Part shown: one piece after another, positions 23,077 through 32,125 of the stretch
Layout of the letters: every line of letters starts with the position of its first letter
How positions within the stretch are numbered: the first letter of the stretch is position 1
NCBI GenBank assembly: GCA_963665925.1
Contig: OY762511.1
Span: 124,001 to 188,000, forward strand
Length of the DNA: 64,000 nucleotides
Direction of reading: 5' to 3'
DNA from: G963665925 sp963665925
GTDB lineage: Bacteria > Bacillota > Clostridia > Peptostreptococcales > Acidaminobacteraceae
Notes under the pieces: model-generated
Told to the model about the DNA's origin: nothing
Seen by the model: the letters and a program-made list of their open reading frames with translations, nothing else
Databases searched by the model: none
Made by a program: the position numbers and the translations under genes

Positions 23077-23143
23077 ATTATATCCAATTTGGAGCCATAC
23101 ATTCAAAGACCAACTTTTTATATCTTTGTTAGTGAATAGACAA
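23077..23143 (-). promoter_or_regulatory. Promoter of hydCBA with upstream Rex-like operator
   Basis: Minus strand TTGAAT (23106-23101), 18-bp spacer, TATAAT (23082-23077). Twenty bp further upstream TTGTCTATTCACTAACAA (23143-23126) matches the clostridial Rex box TTGTTAA-N4-TTAACAA at 11 of 14 defined positions. NADH-sensing control of a hydrogenase would be sensible, but this operator lies upstream of -35 rather than over it. Confidence 0.5.
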
Positions 23144-23369
23144 TCAATTACGACTTACGCATATTTCCTCAATTTTCACGACATATATAATTCCCACCGG
23201 CATTATCACCCCTATTTTTACCAATACCTCACAGGGACTCTCAATATTGAAACTGCCTACTGGAATGTTCCTTTGATTAGGACAATCAGGCTACATAAAT
23301 CCATATTTTTTGTTAACAAATTGACTATGTTTTGATAAAAATTACATCAAATCCATATATTTGTATATA
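23144..23369. other. AT-rich intergenic region between hydC and the aminotransferase terminator
   Basis: No gene supported. A plus-strand frame of about 70 codons has no ribosome-binding site or recognisable domain. Confidence 0.5.
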
Positions 23370-23417
23370 GAAAAAATCTATGGATAACCATTATCACTAA
23401 ATGGTTATCCATAGATT
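23370..23417 (-). terminator. Terminator of the aminotransferase gene
   Basis: Sixteen-bp arms (ATCTATGGATAACCAT and its complement) around an 8-nt loop; on the minus strand followed by TTTTTT. Confidence 0.85.
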
Positions 23418-23449
23418 CGTGTAGGGTTTATATAAATTCTCTCAAATAC

Positions 23450-24634
23450 CTATTTTACAGCTGCTTCAATTCGGTCAAGACCACGGATGATATTGTCCAT
23501 AGAAGTTGCATATGAAAGGCGTACGTAGTTGTCTACGCCAAAGCCAGCACCCGGAATGACTGCAACTTGCGATGCGTCCAGCAGGTACTCTGCAAATGCC
23601 ATGGAGTCCTTGATCACTTTACCATCCAGTGTCTTCCCAATGATTTTTTCAATATTGACCATGACATAGAATGCACCCTCTGGTTTACGACAGCTTAGAT
23701 TTTCAATGCTGTTTACGCGATCAACCATAAAGTCGCGACGTGCAGAAAACTCATTCACCATAGCTTCCAGAGGCTCCTGATCACCGCTGATTGCTTCAAG
23801 TGCCGCATACTGTGCAATTGTGTTTGGGTTTGAAGTTGCATGGGACTGAATATTACTCATCATTTTTGCAATTTCAAGGTTTGATGCAGTATAGCCAATT
23901 CTCCATCCTGTCATAGCATATGCTTTTGACATGCCATTCACGATAATTGTACGTTTTTTAACAGCCTCCCCGAAAGATGCCATGGAAACATGGGCTGTTC
24001 CATAAACCAGTTTTTCGTAGATCTCATCGGAGATAATATATAGATTGTGGGCAACAGCCCACTCGGCAATCGCCTTCAGTTCATTCTCAGAATAAACTGT
24101 TCCCGTTGGATTGTTTGGACTGTTGATGATGATTGCCTTTGTCTCTTCCGTTCTAACAGCTTCAAGAAGCTCAGGCGTGAGCTTGAATCCGCCCTCTTCA
24201 GTTGTCATGACTTGAACCGGAACACCGCCAGCCATTTTGATAAGCTCTGGATAGCTTACCCAGAATGGTGCTGCAAAAATGACAGATTCTCCTGGATTCA
24301 GCACAACCTGTAGTGCATTGAACAGGGAATGCTTGGCACCACTGGATACCACAATGTGCTCTGGCTTGTATTTGACTTGGTTATCCTTCTCAAGTTTTTC
24401 ACAGATGGCCTGCTTCAACTCAGGAATACCGCTTGCAGCTGTATATCCAGTATTTCCAGATTCAATTACACGGATTGCAGCATTTCTGATATGTTCTGGT
24501 GTCTTAAAGTCTGGCTCGCCAGCCGCAAAACTCAACACATCGATGCCATCCGCCTTCATTTTTTTGGCTTTTGCAGTAATCGCAAGGGTTACTGACGGTT
24601 GAATCGCAGCATGCTTTTCAGATAATGATCTCAT
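23450..24634 (-). CDS. Class I/II pyridoxal-phosphate aminotransferase (aspartate aminotransferase type)
   Basis: 394 residues of the AspB/AAT-Ib family, transferring amino groups between aspartate (or related amino acids) and 2-oxoglutarate. Motifs: FAAGEPDFKTPEHI, INSPNNPTGTVYS, SDEIYEKLVYG, PLP-lysine in NGMSKAYAMTGWRIGY, and the C-terminal VRLSYA arginine. The ATG at 24634 is used because GGAGG lies 8 nt upstream; an ATG at 24649 overlaps that site. It is monocistronic. Substrate range cannot be fixed from sequence; AspB is the default for clostridia. Confidence 0.9.
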   Translation of the reverse strand: MRSLSEKHAAIQPSVTLAITAKAKKMKADGIDVLSFAAGEPDFKTPEHIRNAAIRVIESGNTGYTAASGIPELKQAICEKLEKDNQVKYKPEHIVVSSGAKHSLFNALQVVLNPGESVIFAAPFWVSYPELIKMAGGVPVQVMTTEEGGFKLTPELLEAVRTEETKAIIINSPNNPTGTVYSENELKAIAEWAVAHNLYIISDEIYEKLVYGTAHVSMASFGEAVKKRTIIVNGMSKAYAMTGWRIGYTASNLEIAKMMSNIQSHATSNPNTIAQYAALEAISGDQEPLEAMVNEFSARRDFMVDRVNSIENLSCRKPEGAFYVMVNIEKIIGKTLDGKVIKDSMAFAEYLLDASQVAVIPGAGFGVDNYVRLSYATSMDNIIRGLDRIEAAVK

Positions 24635-24784
24635 GATTAAATCCTCCATTTGCGCTCGACGCCTTATCTCTTTATCTTCAATGTTATTTTAGCACCGTGT
24701 ATTTATTGTGTACATGCATTATATTAAATGATATTTACATACCCATTTATATTTTAAGGGATTTTCACATATTCCCTTAAATCA

Positions 24785-24820
24785 CAAAACAGGAATGCGG
24801 ATTTCACACTCCTGTTTTGC
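24785..24820 (-). terminator. Terminator of prs
   Basis: AAAACAGGA / TCCTGTTTT arms with a 15-nt loop; T-rich on both strands. Confidence 0.7.
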
Positions 24821-24844
24821 TATAATATACCTTTAGACACTTTA

Positions 24845-25840
24845 TTATTCGATTTTGGTCAGCAGCATAGACTGTTCAAAAACAGTCTCGGGTATTTTAT
24901 CGAAAAGTCCGCCCAGGGACTCTCTGTTTACAATCCGCATGACCGCTTCTGCAAAGAGCGGCGCAACGGAAATGAGCTCAATGCGTTCGGAACTCAGAAC
25001 CGCCGGATTATAAACCGAATCAGTGCTGATCAGCATTTCTATGGGGCTATTCTCAATGCGCTCAACGCCTTTTTCATTCAATAAAATATGGGATAAAGCA
25101 GCGAAGATACGGTTGGCGCCTTCCTCCTTTAGCCGCTGGGCAAGATGACACAGCGTGCCGCCGGAAATGGAAAAGTCATCTACAATAATGCAGTTCTTTC
25201 CCTTTACGTCTCCTATGATTTCCAGGATTTCTGCATTCTCATCATGACCGGACCTGAACTTGTTTCCTATGACAAGGCCTGTTCCCAACCGATTCGCATA
25301 GCGTCTCGCATCGGCAACAAAACCTGCATCTGGTGAAACGACCACCAGATTATCTAGTCCGTACTGTTCGATTCTATTTGCAAGAAGCGGCATGGCAAAC
25401 AAGTGGTCAACAGGCTTAGTGAAAAATCCCTGGACCTGAGGGCTATGTAAATCCATGGTAATGATGCGGTCGGCTCCCGCACGTTCAAGTAAATCAGCAC
25501 ATACGCGGCCACGGATTGACACACGGGGTTCATCCTTCTTATCTGCCTTTGCATATGAAAAATAAGGCATGATGACCGTGACCGTTCTGGCGCTTGCCCT
25601 TTTGGCTGCATCTATCCAAAAGACCAGCTCCATAAACTCGTTATTGGGGTCAAGGCCAATCGGATGCACCAAAAAAAAGTCCTGCTCACGAATGGGCTCA
25701 TTCACCTTGACAAAGGTATTCCCTTCTGTAAAGCGAAAAACATTGGTCTTTCCGGTGTCCACATGCATATATCGACTCATTCGCCGTGCAAACCGTCCAC
25801 CAGAGCTTCCATAGAATATTTTGAGTTCACCCTTTTTCAC
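24845..25840 (-). CDS. prs: Ribose-phosphate pyrophosphokinase (PRPP synthetase)
   Basis: Makes PRPP from ribose 5-phosphate and ATP for nucleotide, His and Trp synthesis. 331 residues, with YFSYAKADKKDEPR (ATP/flexible loop), MDLHSPQVQGFF, VVSPDAGFVADARRYA and a PRPP loop CIIVDDFSISGGTL. The loop reads D-D-F-S-I-S-G-G-T rather than the D-D-x-I-D-T-A-G-T of classical Prs, so this belongs to a divergent clade and may be a second Prs in the genome. GTG at 25840 is the start (GGAGG 8 nt upstream); TTG at 25846 is too close to the ribosome-binding site. Confidence 0.87.
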   Translation of the reverse strand: MKKGELKIFYGSSGGRFARRMSRYMHVDTGKTNVFRFTEGNTFVKVNEPIREQDFFLVHPIGLDPNNEFMELVFWIDAAKRASARTVTVIMPYFSYAKADKKDEPRVSIRGRVCADLLERAGADRIITMDLHSPQVQGFFTKPVDHLFAMPLLANRIEQYGLDNLVVVSPDAGFVADARRYANRLGTGLVIGNKFRSGHDENAEILEIIGDVKGKNCIIVDDFSISGGTLCHLAQRLKEEGANRIFAALSHILLNEKGVERIENSPIEMLISTDSVYNPAVLSSERIELISVAPLFAEAVMRIVNRESLGGLFDKIPETVFEQSMLLTKIE

Positions 25841-25936
25841 AAGCAACCCCTCCTTTTAGCGTCTTATCCATAGGCACTTACCTTTAAGATATACCTAAGT
25901 TCCCAGGTTTTAAAAGGACTTGGCCAAAAAATATGA

Positions 25937-26190
25937 AAAGGGGTGCCAATGGCACCCCCTCAGGTTGTCTACAAAGTCGACAATCTGGTATACTTTAGAA
26001 AACTTCGAAAGACAAGGCGCGGATAAAATCCGCTCTATGAGCGTACTAACGTACGTGATTTGAGCGAATTTTTTCCTGCAACGCAGTATTTCGGAGTTTT
26101 TCTACAGTCTGAGGGGTGCCAATGGCACCCCTCCAGGTTGTCTACAAGGTCGACAAAATCCAAACTATTCAAAACTTCGACGAACTTGTT
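25937..26190. repeat. Duplicated intergenic repeat with ERIC-like imperfect palindrome
   Basis: A ~75-bp direct repeat occurs at about 25937-26012 and 26110-26185. Each begins with the 9-bp-arm palindrome GGGGTGCCA-A-TGGCACCCC, then CAGGTTGTCTACAA, GTCGACAA and a diverging stretch ending AAAACTTCGA. From the first copy a ~102-bp imperfect inverted repeat extends (25999-26100), centred on CGTAC-TAAC-GTACG, with similar outer ends (AAAACTTCGAAA versus AAAACTCCGAAA). It has the look of a non-autonomous dispersed element. On the minus strand the first GGGGTGCC hairpin plus TTTTCATATTTTTT can also terminate glk. Confidence 0.75.
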
Positions 26191-26197
26191 CTTTTAC

Positions 26198-27139
26198 TTA
26201 TATTTCCGTTTTAGCAAGCATGGCTGCCCCAATGACACCCGCGTCATTTCCGAGTTCAGCCAGAACAAGCTTTGCGCTTGGGAAATTCTTAATGAATACC
26301 ATTTCATTAACTTTTTCACTCAGGCTGTCGATGAGAAATGCGCCGCTGTGTGCCACACCACCACCAAAAGCGATCATTTCAGGATCAAAAATATTGATGA
26401 TGTTGATAACGCCAATCGCCAGATACTTCACAAGTCGGTTGAATGCATCCAGTCCTAGTGCATCCCCTGCCTTTGCAGCGTCAATGATTGTCTTGGCATT
26501 CAGACCGCGACTTGCATAGATGCTGTGCAGGTCAGATTCCGGATATGCGCCGTCTTTTACAAGCTTTTCAGCGTAACGTATGATTGCTGTCGCTGAGGAA
26601 AATGTCTCAAAGCACCCGTTATTGCCACAGTTGCAGTTGTAGAAATTATCCCCTATGATCATGTGACCAATTTCTGATCCGAGACCATGTGACCCCCTTA
26701 GAATACTGCCGTTCACGGCAACGCCGCCGCCTATTCCAGTACCCAAGGTAAGCATTACAGCATTTTGAGCCTCTTTCATCGAACCAACCTCAACCTCGGC
26801 AAGTGCCGCAAGATTGGCATCGTTGTCAACGAGGACCGGTATGCCCAGTTCCTTTGACAGGAGATTGCCCAGATCTTTATCGTACCACTCCAAATTTGTA
26901 CAGTAATATATCATCGAAAGGTCATTGTCAACAACACCCGGCACACCGATGCCGACGCCCTCAACACGTTCATCTGCCTCTTCAATAAGTTCTTTGGCAA
27001 GGGAGAGAATATCGGCTGCGACCGCGTCAAATCCCCGTTCCTTACCCGTCGGAATGGATTTTATTTTCACGACTTCACCGCTTTTGCGCACCAAACCGGC
27101 TGCGATGTTCGTTCCCCCTAAGTCAATTCCTATATACAT
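26198..27139 (-). CDS. glk: ROK-family glucokinase
   Basis: Phosphorylates glucose to glucose 6-phosphate. 313 residues: N-terminal GIDLGGTNIAAGLV phosphate loop, GVGIGVPGVVD, VDNDANLAALAE (catalytic Asp), TLGTGIGGGV, and the ROK zinc site NCNCGNNGCFET. No helix-turn-helix precedes it, so it is an enzyme rather than a ROK repressor. It sits 19 bp after pgi and is probably co-transcribed, pairing the first two steps of glycolysis. Confidence 0.9.
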   Translation of the reverse strand: MYIGIDLGGTNIAAGLVRKSGEVVKIKSIPTGKERGFDAVAADILSLAKELIEEADERVEGVGIGVPGVVDNDLSMIYYCTNLEWYDKDLGNLLSKELGIPVLVDNDANLAALAEVEVGSMKEAQNAVMLTLGTGIGGGVAVNGSILRGSHGLGSEIGHMIIGDNFYNCNCGNNGCFETFSSATAIIRYAEKLVKDGAYPESDLHSIYASRGLNAKTIIDAAKAGDALGLDAFNRLVKYLAIGVINIINIFDPEMIAFGGGVAHSGAFLIDSLSEKVNEMVFIKNFPSAKLVLAELGNDAGVIGAAMLAKTEI

Positions 27140-27158
27140 TATAAGAAAGCTCCTTTTT

Positions 27159-28499
27159 CTATAGTTTTTTCAGCAGTTCAGCTCTCAAATCTTCAAAACC
27201 AGGTTTGCCAAGCAGCGCGAACATATTCTTCTTGTATGCCTCAACACCCGGCTGGTCAAATGGGTTGATATCCATCAGGTAGCCACCGATGCCGCAAGCC
27301 TTTTCAAAGAAGTACATCAGCTTTCCATAATAGAAGGCATTCATTTCAGGAATATCAAGGACTACATTTGGAACGCCGCCATCGACATGGGCAAGCAGTG
27401 TTCCTTCAAATGCTTTCTTATTTACGAATTCCATGGTTTGCTCGTGCAGGTAGTTCAGACTGTCAAGATTTGCTTCATCGAAAGGCACCTGGATATCGCG
27501 TTCTGCACTATCCACATTGAGCACAGTCTCAAACAGGTGACGCTCGCCATCTTGAATGTACTGACCCATTGAGTGCAGGTCAGCTGAGAAGTTTACAGAC
27601 GCCGGGAACAGACCTTTGCCATCCTTGCCGTCACTCTCGCCGTACAGCTGCTTCCACCATTCTGAAATATAGGCCATGGACGGCTCGTAGTTTACCATAA
27701 CCTCAATTTTCTTACCGCCTGTGTAGAGCAGGTTTCGAGCTGCCGCATACTGGTAGCATGTATTTGCAGCAAGATCCGGATTGCTGTACTCATCACGGGC
27801 TTCCTTGGCACCGTGCATCATGGCATCAATATCAATGCCCGCAACAGCGATTGGCAAGAGGCCTACAGGTGTCAGGATTGAGTATCTTCCACCAACATCA
27901 TCTGGAATAATGAATGTTTCGTAGCCTTCCTGGTCAGCCAGGGTTCTAAGGGCACCACGCGCCTTGTCTGTCGTTGCAAAAATACGATTCTTAGCTTCTT
28001 CTCTTCCGTACTTTTCTTCAACATAGCCCTTTAGAATCCTGAATGCTATTGCAGGCTCTGTTGTCGTACCTGACTTGGAAATGACATTCAGGCAAACATC
28101 CTTATTCTTAATGACATCGATCAGATCAGCCAGATATTTTCCACTGATGCTGTTGCCTGCGAAATACACCTCTGGCGTTTTACGCTCACCCTTTGGCAAA
28201 GTGTTGTAGAAAGAATGTGTCAGCGCTTCAATTGCAGCGCGTGCACCCAGATAGGACCCGCCGATACCAATAACAATCAGTACATCTGCTGTGTCCTGAA
28301 TTTTCTTAGCCGCTGCCTTGACGCGCGAGAACTCTTCCTTGTCATAGTTTTCAGGAAGATCTACCCACCCGATGAAGTCGTTGCCTTTTCCCGTACCTTC
28401 GTGGAGCATCTCGTGTGCAGATGCGATTTGACTCTGAAGTTTTTCCAGATCAGATTGTGCAAGACCACTTTTCGATAGATTCACTTTAATTTGTGCCAT
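27159..28499 (-). CDS. pgi: Glucose-6-phosphate isomerase
   Basis: Interconverts glucose 6-phosphate and fructose 6-phosphate. 446 residues, the short form typical of Firmicutes. Motifs: VIGIGGSYLGARAAIEAL, NVISKSGTTTEPAIAFR (PGI signature 1), DDVGGRYSILTPVGLLP, and the C-terminal GGVPNVVLDIP and LMDINPFDQPGVEAYK signature 2. ATG follows AAGGAGTG. First gene of pgi-glk. Confidence 0.95.
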   Translation of the reverse strand: MAQIKVNLSKSGLAQSDLEKLQSQIASAHEMLHEGTGKGNDFIGWVDLPENYDKEEFSRVKAAAKKIQDTADVLIVIGIGGSYLGARAAIEALTHSFYNTLPKGERKTPEVYFAGNSISGKYLADLIDVIKNKDVCLNVISKSGTTTEPAIAFRILKGYVEEKYGREEAKNRIFATTDKARGALRTLADQEGYETFIIPDDVGGRYSILTPVGLLPIAVAGIDIDAMMHGAKEARDEYSNPDLAANTCYQYAAARNLLYTGGKKIEVMVNYEPSMAYISEWWKQLYGESDGKDGKGLFPASVNFSADLHSMGQYIQDGERHLFETVLNVDSAERDIQVPFDEANLDSLNYLHEQTMEFVNKKAFEGTLLAHVDGGVPNVVLDIPEMNAFYYGKLMYFFEKACGIGGYLMDINPFDQPGVEAYKKNMFALLGKPGFEDLRAELLKKL

Positions 28500-28750
28500 A
28501 CTATTTCACTCCTTGTCATTTAACATGATCAATGATGTTCTCAACTATTTTCATTTCTTGGGAAACCCCAAGCTATCAGATATAGTACCACAATTCTGTG
28601 TACTTTATTCTAATTCTATACACATTCACAAAGAATCGCATTTCTTTATAATAATTTATTCAAAAACAACTGCATTTTCATACGTATTCCCTGTGTCCGC
28701 ACATCGAATAAGGGTATAAAACTATAGATAAAACCCAAACGGAGGCAACT

Positions 28751-31120
28751 ATGCGCTACAGAGACATATTTCATAAAACACTGGTCATTCTACTAATACT
28801 GCTCTTTTCTGGAACCCTTAATTTTTCTGCTTCTGAATTCGATCTCAACTATGAGGAAGAGACTTGGCTGGACGCGCATCCAGTTATTTATTATGCCCCT
28901 GATCCGACCTTTGCACCCATGGAATACATCGATGACAACGGGGATGTGAAGGGGATTGCCATTGACTACCTCAACTGGGTCGGCGAAAACTATGGCATTC
29001 AGTTCGAATATGTGAAATTCAAAAACTGGACAGGCGTGCTTGATGCCGTTGAGGATAAAGAAATCGATATGGTGAGTGCCTCAAAAACACCCGCTCGGCA
29101 AAAATATCTCAACTTCTCCGACGTCTACCTCTCTCTTGGCAATACCATCCTTGTTCGCGAAGATTTTACAGGCAATCTTTCCGAAAAAGATCTGCTTAAT
29201 GTAAAGACCGGTATCATGAACGACTATGCCGTTGCAGATTATCTTGAACTGAAATATCCAGAAATTGATTTGGTCAAGTATGACAGCGTTGAAGACGCCC
29301 TAAAACAGCTTTCTTTTGGCTCCATTGACGCGCTTGTGCTTGACATTGCTCAGGGCAGTCACTATATCACTGATTTTGGAATTTCAAATCTGCGCTCTGC
29401 AGGTGACATCGATTATTACTACAGTCTCTGCTTCGCTGCAAGAGATGACTATGATATTCTTGTTGGCATCATGAATAAGGCCATTGCTTCCATGCCTGAT
29501 GAAGATTACCTGAAAATCAAATCCAAGTGGATTGCTTCTGCAAGCGCGAGCACCATTGACAGCAAAATCATTTGGATAGGCACGGGCATACTCATTTTTA
29601 CATTTCTCGTCATCGGTGCCTTTCTGCTCTGGAACCGTCTTCTCAGGAGAGAAGTTGCCCTGCAGACGGAAAAGCTTCAGAATGAACTGAAACTCAGAAT
29701 GAGCATTCAGGAAGAACTCTTGGCAAAAAACCATCAGATTACCCAGATGAACAACGAGCTCGAACTCACAGAACGGGAACTCAGCAGTCTGATTGATCTC
29801 GTTCCTTATCACATATTCGCCAAAGACGATACGGGCAGATTTGTTCTGGTAAACACAGCATTCCTTGAGTTTTTCAATTTTACAAAAGACCAGGTCATCG
29901 GCAAGACCGACCAGGAGCTTTTCACAAATCTGGAACCTGAGCTGATTGAAAAAATCAATGCAGGGAATGATATTCTCTTTAAAAAGAGAGAACCCATTGT
30001 AATAGAAGAACTCGAAATGCCGGATCACAGCAATGCCCTGCACGTTCTATGGATCAAAAAGATTCCTTACTTCATTTGGAAACGAAACAAATGGGGTATA
30101 CTCGTTGTAACCATAGATATCACAAATCTTAAGCATGCCGAATCTAAGCTGGAAGACCTGAATGGCAGACTTGAAGCCAAGGTGGAACGCCGGGCATACC
30201 TGCTTAATGAAACCAACAGAGAGCTTGAGCTTTCCATGTATAAGCTCCAGATGAAACAGAATCAGCTGGAAGAGTCCAACAATCTGTTGGAAGAATCTCT
30301 GGAATCCCTACGCGAAACACAAAATCAGCTGATTGAATCTGAAAAACTGGCAGCGCTTGGCCGCCTTGTAGCTGGCGTTTCCCACGAAATCAACACACCG
30401 CTTGGCATCGGTATCACTTCCATTTCATTTCTTGAAAGAGAGTGTAATGAAATGGTCGATATATTCAGCAACAACGGTCTTACCAAAGCTCATCTGGAAG
30501 AATTTCTTGAAAATATGCAGGATACGACAAAGCTCATACTTGCAAACTTGAAGAATGCGGCCGGCCTTGTTAACAAATTCAAGCAAATTGCAGTCGACCA
30601 GTCCACTGAAGAAATCCGCGAGTTCAACCTCTATGAGTATCTTGACGGGATTATTCAGAGTCTGAGTCCACAGCTTAAGCATACCAGCCACTCCTTTGAA
30701 CTCGTATGTCCCAAGGATATTACCATATTGAGTTACCCGAGCATCCTGACCCAAATCATTACCAACCTGGTTATGAACTCACTGGTTCATGGGTTTGAAG
30801 ATCAGGAAAATGGTCATATAAAGCTTCTTGTTGAAGAGGAAGACACCACGACCCTAGTCTTCCACTATACGGATAACGGAAAGGGCATCGCCCCTGATCA
30901 TATCGAAAAAGTCTTCGAACCCTTTTTCACAACAAAACGTGGCAAGGGTGGTGTAGGTCTGGGTCTCAATATTGTCTACAATCTCATCACAAGAACACTT
31001 GGTGGAAAAATCGAAGTAAAGAGTACAGAAAACAATGGCGTGCACTTCATCATTCACGTTCCGATTCCTGAATTTAGCGACGCCAGTTTCCATGCCCATG
31101 AAGACAGCGTTTACAATTAA
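28751..31120 (+). CDS. Membrane histidine kinase with periplasmic solute-binding-type sensor
   Basis: 789 residues. A signal peptide/anchor (residues ~10-26) is followed by an SBP_bac_3-type amino-acid-binding domain (~35-270). A membrane helix comes next (~275-297, IIWIGTGILIFTFLVIGAFLLW), then coiled coil, a PAS domain (~345-465), a second coiled coil, and HisKA with the phospho-His in VSHEINTPLG near 544. HATPase_c has NLVMNSLVHGFE, DNGKGI, FEPFFTTKRGKGGVGLGLNIVYNL. The SHEINTPLG box and lack of a receiver mark an HPK4-like kinase. The ligand is probably an amino acid or similar small polar molecule; no partner regulator lies beside it. ATG follows ACGGAGG. Confidence 0.9.
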   Translation: MRYRDIFHKTLVILLILLFSGTLNFSASEFDLNYEEETWLDAHPVIYYAPDPTFAPMEYIDDNGDVKGIAIDYLNWVGENYGIQFEYVKFKNWTGVLDAVEDKEIDMVSASKTPARQKYLNFSDVYLSLGNTILVREDFTGNLSEKDLLNVKTGIMNDYAVADYLELKYPEIDLVKYDSVEDALKQLSFGSIDALVLDIAQGSHYITDFGISNLRSAGDIDYYYSLCFAARDDYDILVGIMNKAIASMPDEDYLKIKSKWIASASASTIDSKIIWIGTGILIFTFLVIGAFLLWNRLLRREVALQTEKLQNELKLRMSIQEELLAKNHQITQMNNELELTERELSSLIDLVPYHIFAKDDTGRFVLVNTAFLEFFNFTKDQVIGKTDQELFTNLEPELIEKINAGNDILFKKREPIVIEELEMPDHSNALHVLWIKKIPYFIWKRNKWGILVVTIDITNLKHAESKLEDLNGRLEAKVERRAYLLNETNRELELSMYKLQMKQNQLEESNNLLEESLESLRETQNQLIESEKLAALGRLVAGVSHEINTPLGIGITSISFLERECNEMVDIFSNNGLTKAHLEEFLENMQDTTKLILANLKNAAGLVNKFKQIAVDQSTEEIREFNLYEYLDGIIQSLSPQLKHTSHSFELVCPKDITILSYPSILTQIITNLVMNSLVHGFEDQENGHIKLLVEEEDTTTLVFHYTDNGKGIAPDHIEKVFEPFFTTKRGKGGVGLGLNIVYNLITRTLGGKIEVKSTENNGVHFIIHVPIPEFSDASFHAHEDSVYN

Positions 31121-31152
31121 ATTCTATAATCAATCACAGGTCCTAAAAATAG

Positions 31153-31182
31153 AAAAAACCCGCAAAATTGCGGGTTTTTTTG
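31153..31182 (+). terminator. Terminator of the sensor kinase gene
   Basis: AAACCCGCAA / TTGCGGGTTT hairpin with a seven-T run. Confidence 0.88.
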
Positions 31183-31230
31183 TTCATTTTATGGACTTTA
31201 AGGTCAATTTCACCAATTAAATGAAAACGA

Positions 31231-32112
31231 TTACCTCATTTCCTTTATAATGGATTCAATTTCACGTACCTGAAACATGTTTCCACTGCCATTTACAGTA
31301 ACGCGTGCTGCATTTTCATACCTTTTAAACAAGGCGTTCTTCTCTTCGCGCTCGTAATCAAGCTCCGTTTTCGCATCTATCAGAACAACGCGCCCCGCAT
31401 AGTCAGGCCTGTCTTTCTGAACATGCTTCCAAAAATCCAGCTGGAGCTTGTTCAGGTATTCAAGCATTTTCTGGGAAGTATCCAGCATAATATTCCCGTA
31501 AAAGGCCTTCCAGTAAGGCTTGTCATCTACAAAAGCCACATCGACCCCTTTGACGACCTGCTTGTAGAGCGTCTTCTGCATGCCGCTGAACTTGATATCT
31601 TCAAGTGCTTTAATCAGTCGGAAAACACTGCGCTCATATCCTGATCTGGTTTTCTTGGTCACTGCGCCTGTATTTGCAAACCCGCCCAAGAGTATCAGGC
31701 GCCTTACTTGCTCAGGATAAAGATCAGCGTACCACTGGGCTAAAGCACTGCCGAAGGCGTGCCCCATGACCTCTGCGGGGATGCCGAGAATTTCTTCTTG
31801 AAGACCTGCAAGAAGCCTGCAATAAACCGCGACATATTCCACCTCTTGAACTTCCACAATAACCACACGGTATTGCTCTTGAAGCTTCATAAGATATAGA
31901 AACCAGGCATCTGCCCGTCCTGTTGATCCAGGAATAATCAGCAGGGGAGGCTTTTCACCTTTTGTATCATAGAACTTGAGCTCTTGTCCTTCAATCTGAA
32001 TCGTTTCAAGTTCGTATGTGTCTTGAAATGTTTTGAACAGCGTCCCGTATTCACTATCGAGAGCATTCAAATCCTTATACTCAGGCTTTGCCCCAAAGAG
32101 CTTCTTAAACAT
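31231..32112 (-). CDS. Alpha/beta-hydrolase-fold protein lacking the catalytic serine and histidine
   Basis: 293 residues with clear hydrolase topology: PPLLIIPGSTGRADAWF oxyanion region, the elbow VMGHAFGSALAQWYA, and LILLGGFAN. The elbow, normally G-x-S-x-G, reads G-H-A-F-G near residue 118, so the nucleophile is Ala. The C-terminal segment where G-H-x-x-F is usual reads GSGNMFQV, so the histidine is Asn. It is therefore probably a non-catalytic fold used for binding or regulation. The ribosome-binding site AGGGG and a 13-bp gap place it in an operon with pfp. Confidence 0.75.
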   Translation of the reverse strand: MFKKLFGAKPEYKDLNALDSEYGTLFKTFQDTYELETIQIEGQELKFYDTKGEKPPLLIIPGSTGRADAWFLYLMKLQEQYRVVIVEVQEVEYVAVYCRLLAGLQEEILGIPAEVMGHAFGSALAQWYADLYPEQVRRLILLGGFANTGAVTKKTRSGYERSVFRLIKALEDIKFSGMQKTLYKQVVKGVDVAFVDDKPYWKAFYGNIMLDTSQKMLEYLNKLQLDFWKHVQKDRPDYAGRVVLIDAKTELDYEREEKNALFKRYENAARVTVNGSGNMFQVREIESIIKEMR

Positions 32113-32125
32113 GCTTAACCCCTAT

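Noticed and set aside
23126..23335. 70-codon plus-strand frame between hydC and the aminotransferase
   Set aside because: No ribosome-binding site, skewed composition and overlap with the Rex-like box.
28632..28650. Another copy of the compound hairpin element (AAAGAAATGC on the minus strand)
   Set aside because: Short AT-rich palindrome only; no TATATGGCG or CGACATG neighbour.
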